DNA of 64,000 bases from Alisma plantago-aquatica (Eukaryota; Streptophyta; Magnoliopsida; Alismatales; Alismataceae). The notes below the pieces were generated by a model, which saw nothing but the letters and a program-made list of their open reading frames with translations, searched no databases and was not told the origin of the DNA. This document shows positions 37,652 to 52,050 of the stretch, piece after piece. A program made the position numbers and the translations under genes. The stretch spans positions 1,410,948,194-1,411,012,193 of the forward strand of contig OY856412.1 of the NCBI GenBank assembly GCA_963693085.1. The letters run 5' to 3'. Position 1 is the first letter of the stretch. Each line of letters starts with the position of its first letter.

Positions 37652-40600
37652 TGTAACGCCATTGGTGGGGGCGCACCATTCAACGTGACCCAACCTACAA
37701 CTGAACTCATGGAACCAGACCTACACCTAACTCACAATTTCTATGGGTGGGTTACTGCCTTGCCTTTAGTACCACAATTTAATTTAAAAATGGTTAGGGT
37801 TTATGTCAATCTGAAGCTAAGGATCCGACCCTATATATAGTACATAAGAACCATATGTATATATATCATATTTGTTACATATAATATGTTATTGTTACAC
37901 TTATAGTTACATGCTATAAGAAAAAGGGAGAAATTCTTATGCATAACTCCCGACTATGTTGTTGACAAGGAAACAATTTAATGGACAACTAGCCTCATCA
38001 ATTTATTTTACACCCATTAATTATTCTACATTTATTTAAAACTATGTTCACACCCATTGTTTATCCAATTTGTTTTGTTATCTCCTTTTTTGGTCAACCA
38101 TGATACTCATATGAACTTCCTATTTTGAACTTTGGAATCAAACTTATATTTTTTAAGGTATACCACATGTTTCTTTTTGCTTTTCCTGAAGGTATATCAC
38201 ATGTTATATAAAATACAATTATTTTCCTTAATTATATTTTAAATAAAAAAATCAAGTGCAAATACTTAAAATTGATTGTACTTTTAAAAATCATTGCAAT
38301 GGGGGATTCCTCGTCAATTATTTTGACTCTTCATTAGACAATCTATATTTATTTGGTACCACATGCATCATGATATCTTTTCAATTTCTCATTTTTTTCC
38401 TTTTAACTTAACCACACAACTCATTTAGACCTTTCATTTTCTAATGATGGAAAATGATTTTGCCACTTGATAAGTTTTAATAATATAATAATATAAAATG
38501 GGATACATATACATAAATCCTTATTACTATATTCTCATGACAATAATTCAATGGGAAATTATGCACTTGAATTGGTTAATGTCCAATGATCATTCTAACT
38601 TAACTCAATAATGTGTTTATCCCACTATTCACCTAAAATTTCTCATGTTCATGAAGGATTTTCAAGTTAAACATAGACAAGCAACATGCATGTATATTTT
38701 ACAATGTAAGCACTTGAACATAAACTTATTTCAATGAAAGAAATTGAAAACTCATGTATGCCATTATTTTTATTCAGTTGAAAAATATCAACACGAGATG
38801 GACCCAAACCCAACCAACAATCTGAGAATATAACATGGGTCGGGTCTGGGCCCCATGAAGTCTGAAAATTGTCGGACTGTGACCTGGACCCACGTCATTG
38901 ATAGAGTATGAGTATGAGTTTGGGCATTAGTAAAGCCGCAACAACCTGACCTAATGCTCAACCCTAACTATTATTACATTGACATAACATGAGCAACACA
39001 TCATTAATGTTTCACATGTACCCAAACCCGCTAGAATATTACATATTCAACCTTCAATCACATGTTTGAAGCTCCATTCACCATGTGTAAGCAAGGAAAA
39101 GATGTAACAATAAGATTCTATTAATAAAAACACATTTGCATGCCAATCAAAACCTAGATGGAACAACTATAGTTTTAATTTCACAAGAGTGTGATACAAT
39201 TTAGCCTTTTATCATAGATATTGCATTATTTTCTATATATTTAAGCTTGTATAATAAGGAGAAGAATGACTCAAAAGCTTTCAACCTATAGTCGTAGCAA
39301 GAATAATCATAGGCATATCATTTCATATTTAATTTCTTACAATGAGGATACTATTTTATCTCTTAAAAATATTTAGCATGATTTAAAGCATGGCCATGAA
39401 ACTTAGAAAATGAAAAGGTATATGCAAACTCTAGATGCATATCATATCATTTCATATTTGATTTCTTACGACGTGGATAAGCTTTTATATCTTAAAACTA
39501 TTTAGCATGATTAAAGCATGGCCATGAAACTTAGAAAATGAAAAGGTATATGCAAACTCTAGATGCATATCTATTCAACTTGAAACAAAGAGAAGCAAGA
39601 AGAAAACCCATATCTTTAACAAGCTCGAGCAAGAATCCCATTTAAAACAACCCCACTTCAGCCTCCTTAGCTAAGAAGCAAGAATTGCGAGGCAAGGAGA
39701 AGGAAGAAAGAAGTTTAGATCAATGTTCTTGCACCAATATTGAGCTAAAGAAAGATAGAGAAGGAAAACAAACTAAAAATGCAGTCTTCATGAAACTAGC
39801 TACATATTCATGTAAATTTTTTTAATGAATTATTCACCAAGAATCTTAAAGGAAAGGTCAAGCATTGGTCTTTGTCACCTCAACTTGCTCAGAGTCACCC
39901 CTTAGGAGATCCAATGATGAAATATAAAAGTTCCCCATGTGGAAATGACAAAATAGAATGCATACAGTCATTTATATATCCGACTAGTAAAAAATTAAAT
40001 CTGACAAAATTCACAAATTTGGTAGAGAATTATAGTCCAATGGGCTCAATTGGGAAAATAAAAATAAAAAGATGACATGAAAAATAGTGGTTGCTCCCAA
40101 TCCGACCATATTCCTACCAGTCTGATCTTGATTTGTGGACAAACCTCAAATCATCAAGTCAACTAAGAGAAGTTTGAGTTATGACACAAAATACATATGG
40201 ACCTGGTGATGCTCTAAATAATTGTCATTCTCACAGGCTATTTTATCATGTATTTTATGCATTCTTTGATCATTTTAATATTAATTGTGCATCATTTATC
40301 AACATTGGTATGTGACACTTAATTGCATCAAATATCCGTTATTATTAGCGTTACATATTTAGTTATCATTGTTTTGGACTTATGTTTTTTCTTGTTCATG
40401 TTTCAGGTGAATTAACAAGAAATGGATCAGTTCGGTACTACCGACATGGTCGTCGGTGGTACCAATATTTGACGGAAAGGAACACAGTTGAATTGAGGAT
40501 TGTCCAAATTTGAGATTTCTTTCCTAAAAGTGTGTTTCGACCCAATCTCTACCTTTTGGATTAAAAATGATGACATTTGACAAATGCAAGCAAATTATCA

Positions 40601-41551
40601 TTGATTTTTGCTAAATGGTATCAATTCGTACATGTGCATCACCTCTCTTGTGTTTGCGAATGATTTGGTTGAATTGTGACTTGAGCAAGCTATGAGCACT
40701 TAGTGCCTATGAAATCACTTGATAGAAGTATCAATTTTAGGTTGTTCATTCATGAGGTGTGATATTGTTGGATGAATTGTTGGACTATTTTTTATACAAG
40801 ATACCTTATGTTGAGAATCATGCCAGTGAACCCTCTTTGACCTGACTATTCACTCACCATATTCTTACCCCTCCGCCTCATGAAAGGATGCCAAAGTGCA
40901 ACATATCAGCCGTTGCCACCTCCAAAAGTTTGGGGTGGCCACACCTACATCTCACAGCTTCACTCTCATCACCATATGCCCTATCTACTCCAAGGGCAAA
41001 GAAGAAAAAAGGAAAAGAAAAGGCAACAATAAAATAAAAAGATGCGCCTATTTTAAACCATATAAATAAAGAAAAGATGAGTGCTCTATGTAATAACACT
41101 CCAAAATCTTACCGCAATCATTTCTTCCATTTTTATACCCATTGAGCTAGGAAACATCAAACTAGCTCATTTTGCCCTTTTCCGCAGCCATGTAGGTCAT
41201 TTGGTGTGATTTGAAACATAAGGTTGAAAGCATGAAGGTGAAACATCACTCCTAGTCATCCTTGATTAACGCCAACAGGAAACGGTCTACCTGGAACTAC
41301 ATGAAAGAAATATGGATATCTGGTGTGTTTTATGCACTATATTTGAAGGTCATATCCTTTGTGCTCTTTTCATGATTGGTTTGTGAAAGCAGGAGAGGAG
41401 AGAGGTGGAATGCATGTACTTAGTCATTTTTGATCCCATTTAGCAATAATCAACCTTTGCATTGCATTTGTCATTTCTTGATTGTGGAAAGTTTACAGAG
41501 AGATGGAGTTGGAATATACTTGAGGACAAGTATGTTTCAAGTTTGGGGTGG
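37652..41551 (+). mobile_element. Internal region of unit 7
   Basis: This non-coding region has private short deletions near 39650 (between repeated aaaac words) and near 40628 (the gactttttacat stretch). The hairpin is near 40436 and the polypurine tract precedes 41552. Confidence 0.8.
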
Positions 41552-42757
41552 TGATTCGGCCCTATTTTAGGGCTTCATCTTGTGTCATTTTGCATTTCAA
41601 TCACATCTAGGCTTGTTAGATTACATGTTATTTCCCTCAATACACATATCTGTGTAAAATGCACTTATGGACATTATTTGCATATTTTTCATGCATTTGG
41701 ACCATGCTTGACGGAAGAGAGAGAGAAGAGTGATCCTAGGGTTTCTCTACCCTTGGAGAGACCCAAAGTGAAGTTCAATGCTTCCTCAACCTACCCTTAG
41801 TGGCCAAAGATCCATTTAATCAAAGATGTCCAAGAAAATCCAAAGAATCAAGTCAAAGTGTTGATCTAGAGACCAGCAGTACCGTGGTACCACAGAACGG
41901 CGGTGCTATCCCACTTGCAAAATCAATAGGTTCATAGCTCAATTTGTGTAGAAATCCCCACGGTTGTGGTACCACAAAACGGTTGTGGTACACTGACTCT
42001 AGAATGGTCGTGCTTACCAGCATGACTGTGGTACCTGTAGAGAGAATGGTCGTGGAGCCGAGAACAGGCAGCCGAATTCGAGCCAGAACGACAGTGGTAC
42101 CCTTACCCCACCGCGGCCGTGGTAACCACCACGGCCGTGCCATTTTTAGTGCAAAAGTGACATATTCCCTTTGATTTTTCACCATTTATCACCACGGTCA
42201 TTCCCATCCACCACGACCATTCTTACTCCCCCCACCACGGCCGTGGTGACGACCACAGTCATGCTACCTACAAAAACTGGCTACTTTTGCACTTTTTTCC
42301 ATACTACCCCTACTTGACTTAGTGCTTCCCCCACACCTATATATACCTAGGAGGCGGCTCCAGCATGCAGTTATCTACCTTCTACCACCTCTTAGCTCCC
42401 CATTTTTTCCCCTTAGCCATTCCACTCCATTTCCACCTCCATTACACTCCATTTCATCATTTCCACCATCAAAACCCTAGTTTCCACCCATTTCCGCCCA
42501 TTTCAACCATCATTCCATGCCCCTACACCTTAGAGGAGAGAGGAGGATGCCCTACAACAGATGAAGTGGAGGAATTCTTCATCTACACCGAGCTCCATGG
42601 CTTTTTTTTGGGTGCAAGTAGGATGGGGTGCCTCTTTACTGAAATAAATTGCGGGTAGTTACAGTGTATAACCACCAAGAAGGGGGGAGGGTAGTTGTAA
42701 GGCACAACCACCAAGAAAGAAACAAAAACCTAAACTGTACATCTTATAAAGGAAAGC

Positions 42758-45700
42758 CTATCTATACACATATTGATGTAGGAGTCTACTTTCTCTGCAG
42801 CAAGCATTCCAGAGGGCATCAGTCTTCAAACGAACCTCCTCAAACAATCTTTTATTCCTTTCCAACCACAACGTATAGGTAATGCAGACAACAAGCAACT
42901 TTGATTCTCCTTTCAAGTTCAGTAAGTCATCTTGGTTTCTAATGTCGGCATACATCTTTTTAGATTATAATTCCCATAGACAGCGAGCATATTCCCAATC
43001 AAAGAACATATGGCAGATATTTTCCTCGCTCTTTTCACAGAAATAACATCTAGAAGCAATCTGGAAACCAATCCTCTTCAAGAAATCCGTAGTGATGAGT
43101 TTCCCCAAGAACATCTTCCAAAGAAAAACAGACCACCTTCTTGGAATACCATCTGACCAGATCCATGATCCCCAAGGTACCACATCCCATTTGGTTCTCG
43201 AGATATCCCAGCCATCTTTCATGGAGAAGGAAGAACCACCTTTAAAAAGGATTGTATCTTCAGAGTTCTGAATAATTGATTGCTCGTCCAGCACAGCCAA
43301 TAGAGCAGCAGTACCTCTGAAATGTGGCAAGATCCATTTACCATTATCAATACAAGCAACTACTTTACATAACTTACCTCTGCCCAGGCGGAAAACAAGC
43401 TGGGGATCCACCAAATTAATCAATCTGTCACCGTTGTTAACCCAAGGGTCCAACCAAAAAAGGAAAGAGTTTCCATTCCCAAGATTAAGGTAGATATGAT
43501 TTAGAAGAGTATCTCTTTGCTCAAGCATCTTCTTCCACACCCAGGACGAGCTAGATTTGGCCTCTACAGACCAAAGAGATTCATCTTTAATGTACCTTTC
43601 ATGGACCCATTTAATCCACATATTGTCTTTCTTGACAGCAATTGCCCAAAGATTTTTAAGTAATCCTCCAGTAGACCAATCTTCAATAGATCTAACACCA
43701 AGGCCTCCTTCTTTTTTTGGCCTACAAATCAGATTCCAGGAAATAGTATGAATATGCTTTTTGTCCTCATGATCATTCCAGATAAAATCCCTCATAGCCT
43801 TCTCAATCAAATAGATCACAGACTTAGGCAAAGGAAAAGCTGATGTCCAAAAAATATTGTAGGAAGACAAAGTGGACAACACTAGCTCAATTCTCCCTGC
43901 TTGGGAAAGAAGGCGACCCTTCCAAGAGTCTAGCCTGCATTTAATTTTATCGATGATAGGATTACATAAAGCTTTAGTGAGCCTACCAGTGAAAAGAGGC
44001 ATCCCAAGGTACCTAACAGGAAGGGGACAAACCATAATATCAAGAATATTGGCAATATTATCTTTAGTTGCCCGACCACTCAAGAAGATTTGGCTCTTAT
44101 CATTATTAAGCCTCAAACCAGAGACTTTATGGAACGTTTCCAAAATGGATTTAACACAATGAGCATCATTGTCATCAACTCTAGAGAACAACAAAAGATC
44201 ATCAGCAAAAATGATATGGGAAATGGATATAGCCTCTGAGACACCAATAGGAATGAAATTCCCTTTCTTAACTTCAACATTGATGATAGAAGAAAGACCC
44301 TACATAGCAATAACAAAGAGAAAGGGTGCAAGGGGATCACCTTGTCGAACCCCATTAGATGCATAAAAATAGTCAGTAGGGGACCCATTCACTAAGACTC
44401 TGTAGGAAGCTGATTGGAAGCTTTCATCCACCCAATTGAGCCAGCAGCCTGGAAACCCCATTTTTTCCATCAAAAAAAGAATGTAGTCTCATCTAACAGT
44501 ATCATAGGCTTTAGCTAAATCGGCCTTGATACACATAAACTTTTGTGAACCTCCAAACATACTCAAGACATCATTTGCCAGCAAAATAGCATCATCGATC
44601 CTTCTGCCATGGATGAAAGCAAATTGATTAGGATCGATAATAGTGGGCAAGATGAGTTTAACTCTATTGGACATAATTTTCATAATGATCTTGTAAATAA
44701 CATTGCACAAGGATATTGGCCTAAAATCCTTTAGATCAGTTGCTCCAAGCTTTTTAGGGATAAGAGTGATAAGGGTGCTATTGCATTCTTTAAGCATTTT
44801 CCCAGAACTGAAAAAAATTTGAATGGCCCGTATAATGTCATCTCCAATGATATCCCAAACCGATTTAAAGAAAACGGCATTAAAGCCATCTGGCCCAGGA
44901 GCCTTATCATCTTTCATACTTTTCATAACATCAGCTATCTCATCTCTAGAGACCACTCTTCTCAGCTCATCAAACTGATCTTTAGAAATCTTAGGAATAT
45001 GCCATTCATCATTCCAGAAAACCCTGTCACTAGAAGTTCCATTGAACAAGTTTTCATAGAAACCCTTGATTGTTTCCCTAATTTGATCAACATCATAAAT
45101 CTTCCCTCTAGATTGGTCATCCAGAACATTAATATTGTTCCTGAGTTTTCTAGATTTCATTGAGGTATAGAAGAAGGCTGAGTTTCTGTCCCCCAGCTTC
45201 AGCCACTGGATTCTACTTTTTTGTTTAAGGAAGTTTTCTTCATCCCTTAGAGCTTTATAAGCCTCTTGTCTAAGAATGGACAGTTGGGCATGTTTGTCAT
45301 CATTGTTGGGATCTGCATCAACAACTTCTTGCATGAGTTTAGCCTTGACCTCAATCTCTTTGGCATTAGAAATGTAGTTTCCCACACACTCCCTGTTCCA
45401 CCTTCTAAGAGCAGTAGTGATAGCATGAATTTTTTGATAAACTCTAAACATGGGAGATCTAGAGCACATGGTTTCCTTCCAAGCAGATTCCACAATACCT
45501 CTATAAGAGCTGTTATTAGTCCATGAATTTATGAAACGAATAGGAGTAACACCCCTCTTCCCTCTATCAAACCTCAGAGCTATAGGTCTATGATCACTCA
45601 CAATAGAAGAAATAACTTCAACCCAGCTAAAAGGGAAACTCGACATAAAATCAACATCACAAAAAATACGATCAATTCTGGAAAGAGTACTCTTCCCCTT

Positions 45701-46306
45701 TTTACTATGACTGTCCCACGTGAAGAACTGACCTTTAGAGGGAATTTCAATTAAGCCAGTGTTACTGATGGTGAGATTGAAATCATTCATACTTCTACTA
45801 GAAGGAGGATGCTTGCCCATCCTTTCACCAGCCAACCTGACAACATTAAAATCACCCAAAACACACCACTTATGAGGATTCATTTTAGAAATGGTACTAA
45901 GATAATTCCAAAGGAGAGATCTATCTCCATCATCATTTACACCATAAACTGCTGACATATCAAAAGAAATAGGGCCTTTCTTAACAGCACAATGCAAAAT
46001 CTATTCATTAACCAAAATTTTATCCACCACAATATCAGTATCCATCCATAGAATGATAATTCTTGTGTATGAGTAAAAGTCAGAATTATCAACAAAAGAA
46101 GCACCCTGCCACACAGAGTTAACAAAGCTTTGTACGTCCTTCTTCTTGATTCTAGATTCCAGAATAACATAGATATTGGCCTTATAGCTCCTAATCTCTG
46201 CCTGGATGTGAGCTATTTTATTTGCACCTCCCCTCACATTCCTGGAAATAACAACAAATGTAAAATCCATTGGGGGGGAAGTATGCTGTGTCATCCTTCT
46301 CCTCAA
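42758..46306 (-). pseudogene. LINE ORF2: endonuclease-reverse transcriptase, four in-frame stops
   Basis: This ORF would encode the ~1180-residue polyprotein that nicks the target and copies the LINE RNA in place. The domains come in the standard order. The apurinic-type endonuclease starts near the beginning (SRNVRG where WNVRG is usual, GDFNVV, and SDHRPI with the catalytic His). Reverse transcriptase follows, with FRPISLCNVIYKI, KADLAKAYDTV, GVRQGDPLAPFLF and the catalytic FADD. A C-terminal zf-RVT-like region ends CYFCEKSEENICHMFF, with LERNKRLFEE downstream. The frame is unbroken by indels but holds stops at 46001-46003 (TAG), 44489-44491 (TGA, probably from Trp), 44300-44302 (TAG) and 42965-42967 (TAA). 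Catalytic motifs survive, so inactivation looks fairly recent, but no full protein can be made. Confidence 0.95.
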
Positions 46307-46354
46307 AGTTAGATAATAGAGAGTATTTGTTTAGAGATGAGGGAATACCTCTAT

Positions 46355-47670
46355 TCACAACTGACTTGGGTGCCATTCATGGGGGGGGGGCTTAGACTTC
46401 CTGCCTCTCATCTCCCATACCCCTTCAGGAGATGTACTAGGAGTCATCGTAGTAACAGGAACCATACTCTCTATCGACACTCCAATACCAGTTCTTTGGA
46501 TATTACCTTGGGATAAAGGATAAGATACACTCGAATTAGGAGCAGCCTCTTTTGCCTTAGAACCACCAGTGTCTACAGTTCGTTGCTTATCATGAGGCAT
46601 AGAAGAAACCAATTATGAATCCTCGATGCTCACAACCTGCTATTTTCCGTGAAGTATAGCATCAGTACCCTGTTCAGTAGAAAGAAATCCACCATCCTAG
46701 ATAGCTTCAACAACATATACAAAAATTTCCCCTTCTTCATTGCTGCCGTTGTCAGCTACAGACTTAGGAATCCAAACTTTTTTTGTTACAGAGCCATTTT
46801 GCTACTTTTTGGACGTTGCACCCTTCTTCTCCAATGTAGAGTCACACAAGTTGGATTCATGACCGAACATACCACATATCAAACACTTGTTGGGTTCCCA
46901 CTCATACTCAAATGTTATTGTATCAGATTGACCATCATCGCTCATTATCTGCAACTCTTTTGGAAATGAGAAATCAAGAGGGATAAGAACCTATAATCAT
47001 GCATATTCCAGTTACAAGAACTCATTGGTAAACCTGTCCGGTTGCAGTGGTGCTCCAAGGAACGAACCTATATTGTTGAACATCTATGCATCCCAAAGCT
47101 CTAATGGTAGATTGAAGACTTTAATCTAGATCGGAACCTCAGTTAATTTCAGTTTTTCCAGAGGTTCGCCTCTCTCCCACCTCTTGATGATCAATGGCTT
47201 TCCAGCAACAAACCAAGGTCCTCCATCGATTGTTGTGGAGAGATCTTCATCATTGGAGAACAACACTATGAAATAGCCCCTGCCACGCGACCTGACTTCA
47301 ATGAAACCTTTAGCTTGTCAGATCTGAGCGAAGTGACGAGCAAGAGTAGGCCAATTCGGTTTCAGACCAACGACGTACCCTGCTGCCGCTTTGCTCCATC
47401 TAGCCAAATTCCTTTCAGCAATGGATTTCGAATACACTAGCTTCCCGTCCTCCATTTCAAAGCTCGTTTTCTTCAAGCACACAGGTCCGCCGTTACTCCT
47501 CTCTTTGAAAAGATCAGACCATGACTTAGCTTCTTTGGCCACAGAGACACTACTAGTACCTTTGGCTCTGACGACGCCAGGGTCTGGGGGATTGACCGAG
47601 GTCGACGACGCACTCATCATCACCCCCCGTTCACCTCCTCATTTGCCTCCGTATTCGCCTCAGCAGCCAT
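46355..47670 (-). pseudogene. LINE ORF1: DUF4283 / CCHC zinc-knuckle nucleic-acid-binding protein, degenerate
   Basis: In plant L1 elements this protein coats the element RNA. An ATG at 47668-47670 opens a short Glu/Ala-rich N-terminus. A one-base shift near 47625 leads into the main frame, which shows ERNLARWSKAAAGYVVGLKP, then GRGYFIVLFSNDEDLSTTI and GGPWFVAGKPLIIKRW (DUF4283-like). A perfect CCHC knuckle, CLICGMFGHESNLC, lies at about 46843-46886. The C-terminus is Ser/Thr/Pro-rich and holds a ten-base G run on the plus strand at 46381-46390. Several in-frame stops occur, including at 47318, 47130 and around 46800, 46690 and 46615. Confidence 0.85.
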
Positions 47671-50600
47671 TTTTTCCTCATGACTTCTTCTATCTCCTTC
47701 TCCCTTTTATTTGTACTTTGCATTGTCATGAGTAGCTAGGCCCCTTGGGTGGGTTGTTTGGGTGTAAAATGTTACTTTGATACCATGTTGTGGGAAATGA
47801 TATGTTAAGTTTGTAATTCCATCTAATAATGATTATGTTCTATTTTTATCTCATTCTCCATGAATTGCTTGTTGGTTTGTGCTTGAAATCAATTGGGAAT
47901 TTAGTGAAATTGATTATATGTATGAATTTGGGGATTTGCTCCTAGGTCTAATTCTCAGATCCCTAGCTATCTACCCATCCTCCTATATCCTAATTGATTC
48001 TCCTAACTCTAGTTGAGAGATCTAAGTAGCTAGTTTAGGTGAATTTGGTGTGCATAGCATGGAGCTTTCTCAAGGTTAGAATGTGAGTGATGGGAGGCCT
48101 AAAACATCACTTCCACTCCCATTACAAACCTCAGCCCCTAATCATCCTAAAATCATCTAACCTAGAAACCTAGGCTTGTTTAGACTCTAATTTATCTACA
48201 CCTAAACCCAAACCCAATTGAGCCTCACAAAGGTAGTAGGGAGTGTTAGGGACTAGTTCCCCTATACACAACCTAGCATATCCATGGCTAGTTAGTAGCT
48301 TAGGCTAATTTACTAGACTCTAGCTTGTTGTTTGGTTTGGATAATCTAAATGGAATCATAATGTTCACATGTTACCTCCCAACTTATGTGATAAGTGCAT
48401 CCCCTAAACACCCCATATCTCCCTTAATTGCTTAAAACCCTAGATTCCATCTTGCTTAGCTAGTGTTAGCTTCATTAGATCTTTTCTTGCCTTGACAACT
48501 TCTTACCCTGTTCTTGCTTTTTCATTGCTAGATCGGGCCTTTACTTTCTCTTTTGCTCTGTTTTCTAGTATAGTGTAGTTTAACTCTCTTCTTGCTTGCC
48601 TTAGTGTAGTTTGTTCTTTTCTTACCTTGCCTGGCCTTTTCTTGCTTAGTAGAATCAACTGTCTAGGGTTAACTGAGGTTTTGTTCTCGCTTGTCTTTCT
48701 TTCTTTCTCACCTTAGTCTAACAATCAAATCATCTTTAAACCCTTAACCCTAGTCTCCATAGTAGGAACCTAGCAAAACAAACCTAGCTCTAGTGCCCCC
48801 TTTTCTCCCTATGGATCGACCCTATACTTGCCACCTTACCTATACTACAACACGACCCTGTGCGCTTGCGTGATAGCATTTTATTAGAAGTAGGTGTGTC
48901 CGTGTAGGTCTTTATAAATACGAAAGTTTAATCTCACCTGTGTGCCTTCGTCCGCGGAGTTGCATACACTCAAGTCTCAATTGAGTGGTGTGTAACGACA
49001 TTGGTGGGGGCGCACCATTCAACGTGACCCAACCTACAACTGAACTCATGGAACCCGACCTACACCTGACTCACAATTTCTATGGGTGGGCTACTGCCTT
49101 GCCTTTAGTCCCACAATTTAATTTAAATCGGGTTAGGGTTTATGTCAATCTGAATCCAAGGACCCGACCCTACATATAGTACATAAGAACCATATGTATA
49201 TATATCATATTTGTTACATATAATATGTTATTGTTACACTTATAATTACATGCTATAAGAAAAAGGGAGAAATTCTTATGCATAACTCCCGATTATGTTG
49301 TTGACAAGGAAACAATTCAATGGACAGCTAGCCTCATCAATTTATTTTACACCCATCAATTATTCTACATTTATTTCAAACTATGTTCACACCCATTGTT
49401 TATCCAATTTGTTTTGTTATCTCCTTTTTGGTCAACCATGATACTCATATGAACTTCCTATTTTGAACTTTGGAATCAAACTTATATTTTTTAAGGTATA
49501 CCACATGTTTCTTTTTGCTTTTCCTGAAGGTATATCACATGTTATATAAAATACAATTATTTTCCTTAATTATATTTTATATATAAAAATCAAGTGCAAA
49601 TACATAAAATTGATTGTACTTTTAAAAATCATTGCAATGGGGGATTCCTCGTCAATTATTTTGACTCTTCATTAGACAATCTATATTTATTTGGTACCAC
49701 ATGCATCATGATATCTTTTCAATTTCTCACTTTTTCCTTTTAACTTAATCACACAACTCAACTAGACCTTTCATTTTCTAATGATGGAAAAGGATTTTAC
49801 CACTTGACAAGTTTTAATAATATAATAATATAATAATATAAAATTTGATACATATACATAAATCCTTATTACTATATTCTCAAGACAACAATTCAACGGG
49901 AAATTATGCACTTGAATTGGTTAATGTCCAATGATCATTCTAACTTAACTCAATAATGTGTTTATCCCACTATTCACCTAAAATTTCTCATGTTCATGAA
50001 GGATGTTCAAGTTATACATAGACAAGCAACATGCATGTATATTTTGCAATGTAAGCACTTGAACATAAACTTATTTCAATGAAAGAAATTGAGAACCCAT
50101 GTATGCCATTATCTTTATTCAGTTGAAAAATATCAACACAGGTGTGACGACTGTCTCACGAAAACAAGATCAATGAATTTAAACTAATGTGGAAATGTTT
50201 CGTTAGCAGCGGAATTATTGAAAATCACAAAATTTTAAAACTTTTTACACAAAGGTCCACAAACTGTAAGACTTTTTCATAAAAGAACAAGATAAGTTAT
50301 TTACAAACTGATTCACCATTACATCTCTGTAATATCACATCTCGAGAGTTACAACATCAACTGCCCTGTTAACTGTACAAGGCAAGATACAAAAATCTCG
50401 AGGCATTACGCCAAAATCTCAGATCTATTTAAAACATCTAAAGACTCCTAGGACCTGAGAGTACAGAGAGGACACATAGTACATTCAATCTACAAGGCTT
50501 GACAGACAGTGTCTCCACCTGAGGATCACTGCTGTCCCGGATGTTGTTGTTGCTGCTGTTCACCCACTGAAGGGTTCCTTCATCCTCGACGTCTACCTAA

Positions 50601-51980
50601 AAAGTCAAATCCTACGGGGGTGGGACAATTGAATAATTATCCCAGCGAGAGTTATAACTCTTCACCAGAAGCATTGTTATTGCAAGGATATTGCAAGGAT
50701 TAAGATAACAATGAGCAGCAGAACTATAATTATTTAACAGCGGGCAATTCATTGATTAAACTAAGTAGAGCAGCATTCTCTAAGCAATCATTTCAATTAT
50801 AACATGATTGAATGACAAGATTTATATCAATAAAGAATATGAAGAACATTTATACTAGTTATTCAACTAGAACACTATAAACAATGCATTATCAATCATT
50901 GTTTCTCGTAGTTCAACCTAAGCAATTATGCTATACGGCTGATTATATTTTTCAAACATATTTATGCCCTGAGGAGATGAGGTATACCTCTCATACTCCA
51001 ACCGACCATTACAAAATCGCAATCGATACCATACATAGGTCATCAGAAGAGCCGAATTCCTATGTCCTCATCTTCCTCAATCAGTGTGAGGTACAACATG
51101 CAGGACATCTTGTGTCTCTGCTATAATAGCTTTCCAGGGTATTCTGGCAACTTCACTATTAGAGTTACAGTGGCATGATATACTCTCTTCGCCATCGAGG
51201 GATTTCTTGTTTATCTCTCATCGATGTGGCATTAACAACATCATCGGGAGATTAGTGATACATCATCCCGGCATACACATATAATGAAGGATTGAGAGAT
51301 TTGATGTTTATCTCACATCAATTCCTCCATTAGGACGTAAGGATATTCGCGTCCATAACCCCCACATACTCAAAAGTATGCTCTCCAGGAGTTCCCTTAG
51401 GAAAACCTATTTCACCATCATTTAATTCTTGACAATGATGGATCTATGGTCAGGGCTCTACATGATATCATTATACTTGATTAATTAAGTACATTATGGC
51501 ATTCTTATTAGCATCAGGCATGTTTTTAAACATAAACCAATAAGACAATTGCTATTAAGAATGAGTACTAATTGTATCAAGTTCATTTCACATCTAGTTA
51601 ACATTGGGATATCAATCCCTAACCATATTATCATTATGATTCATGATTATGGGTGTTCAAACCCTTAGATCATAAAAACACTTGTTACCAAGTAACATAT
51701 TGCCATCAAGTCATTTAACAGTATGAATATGATTGTAGTAATGCAGGTATTTCTCATGGCTCATACAGCCTATCAATCTCATATGTTACCTCTCACTAGG
51801 CAACATAGCATATCATTATTTTCAAAGCTTATGAAGTGCTTTCAATGAATATGGTATCATAACCCTTACCTGGTTATGTTCACCTCTTTACAAAGACCTG
51901 CATAACTAACACAATTGATATCATGCACATTATATTTGTATCAGCACAATACAAATTATTTCCAAGTCAAGTATAGAACA

Positions 51981-52050
51981 CCACGATCGTGCTATCTTGC
52001 ACGGTCGTGCTATAGAAAATTACCACGACCGTTTACATTACCACGGTTGA
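51981..52050. promoter_or_regulatory. CACGATCGTG / GGTCGTGCTAT motif group in the solo LTR
   Basis: Within 70 bp lie ccacgatcgtgctat, cacggtcgtgctat, ccacgaccgt and ccacggtt. The words closely match the motif cluster in the array LTRs (for example cggccgtgctat near 16786), although the two LTRs are otherwise unrelated. Confidence 0.5.

Larger units (their letters stand above)
42602..47678 (-). mobile_element. LINE (plant L1-type non-LTR retrotransposon), nearly full length, inactive
   Basis: Read on the minus strand it has ORF1, ORF2, a short 3' untranslated region and a poly(A) tail, seen as T8 at 42602-42609. The flanks catggctt (42597) and catgactt (47679) are probable target-site duplications with one mismatch. 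The first ATG of ORF1 is only about 8 bases from the 5' edge, so the leader is very short or was lost on insertion. All reading frames are broken. It interrupts the LTR of unit 8 and is therefore younger than that LTR. Confidence 0.93.
41552..48990 (+). repeat. LTR of unit 8, split by a LINE
   Basis: The LTR sequence is 41552-42601 and 47679-48990, about 2.35 kb once the insertion and its duplicated target are removed. The motif cluster is at about 41880-42265 and the TATA box at 42337-42346. The LINE lies in the transcribed leader, about 1050 bp from the LTR start, at the ctccatggcttcttctatct site that is intact in the other LTRs. Confidence 0.85.
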
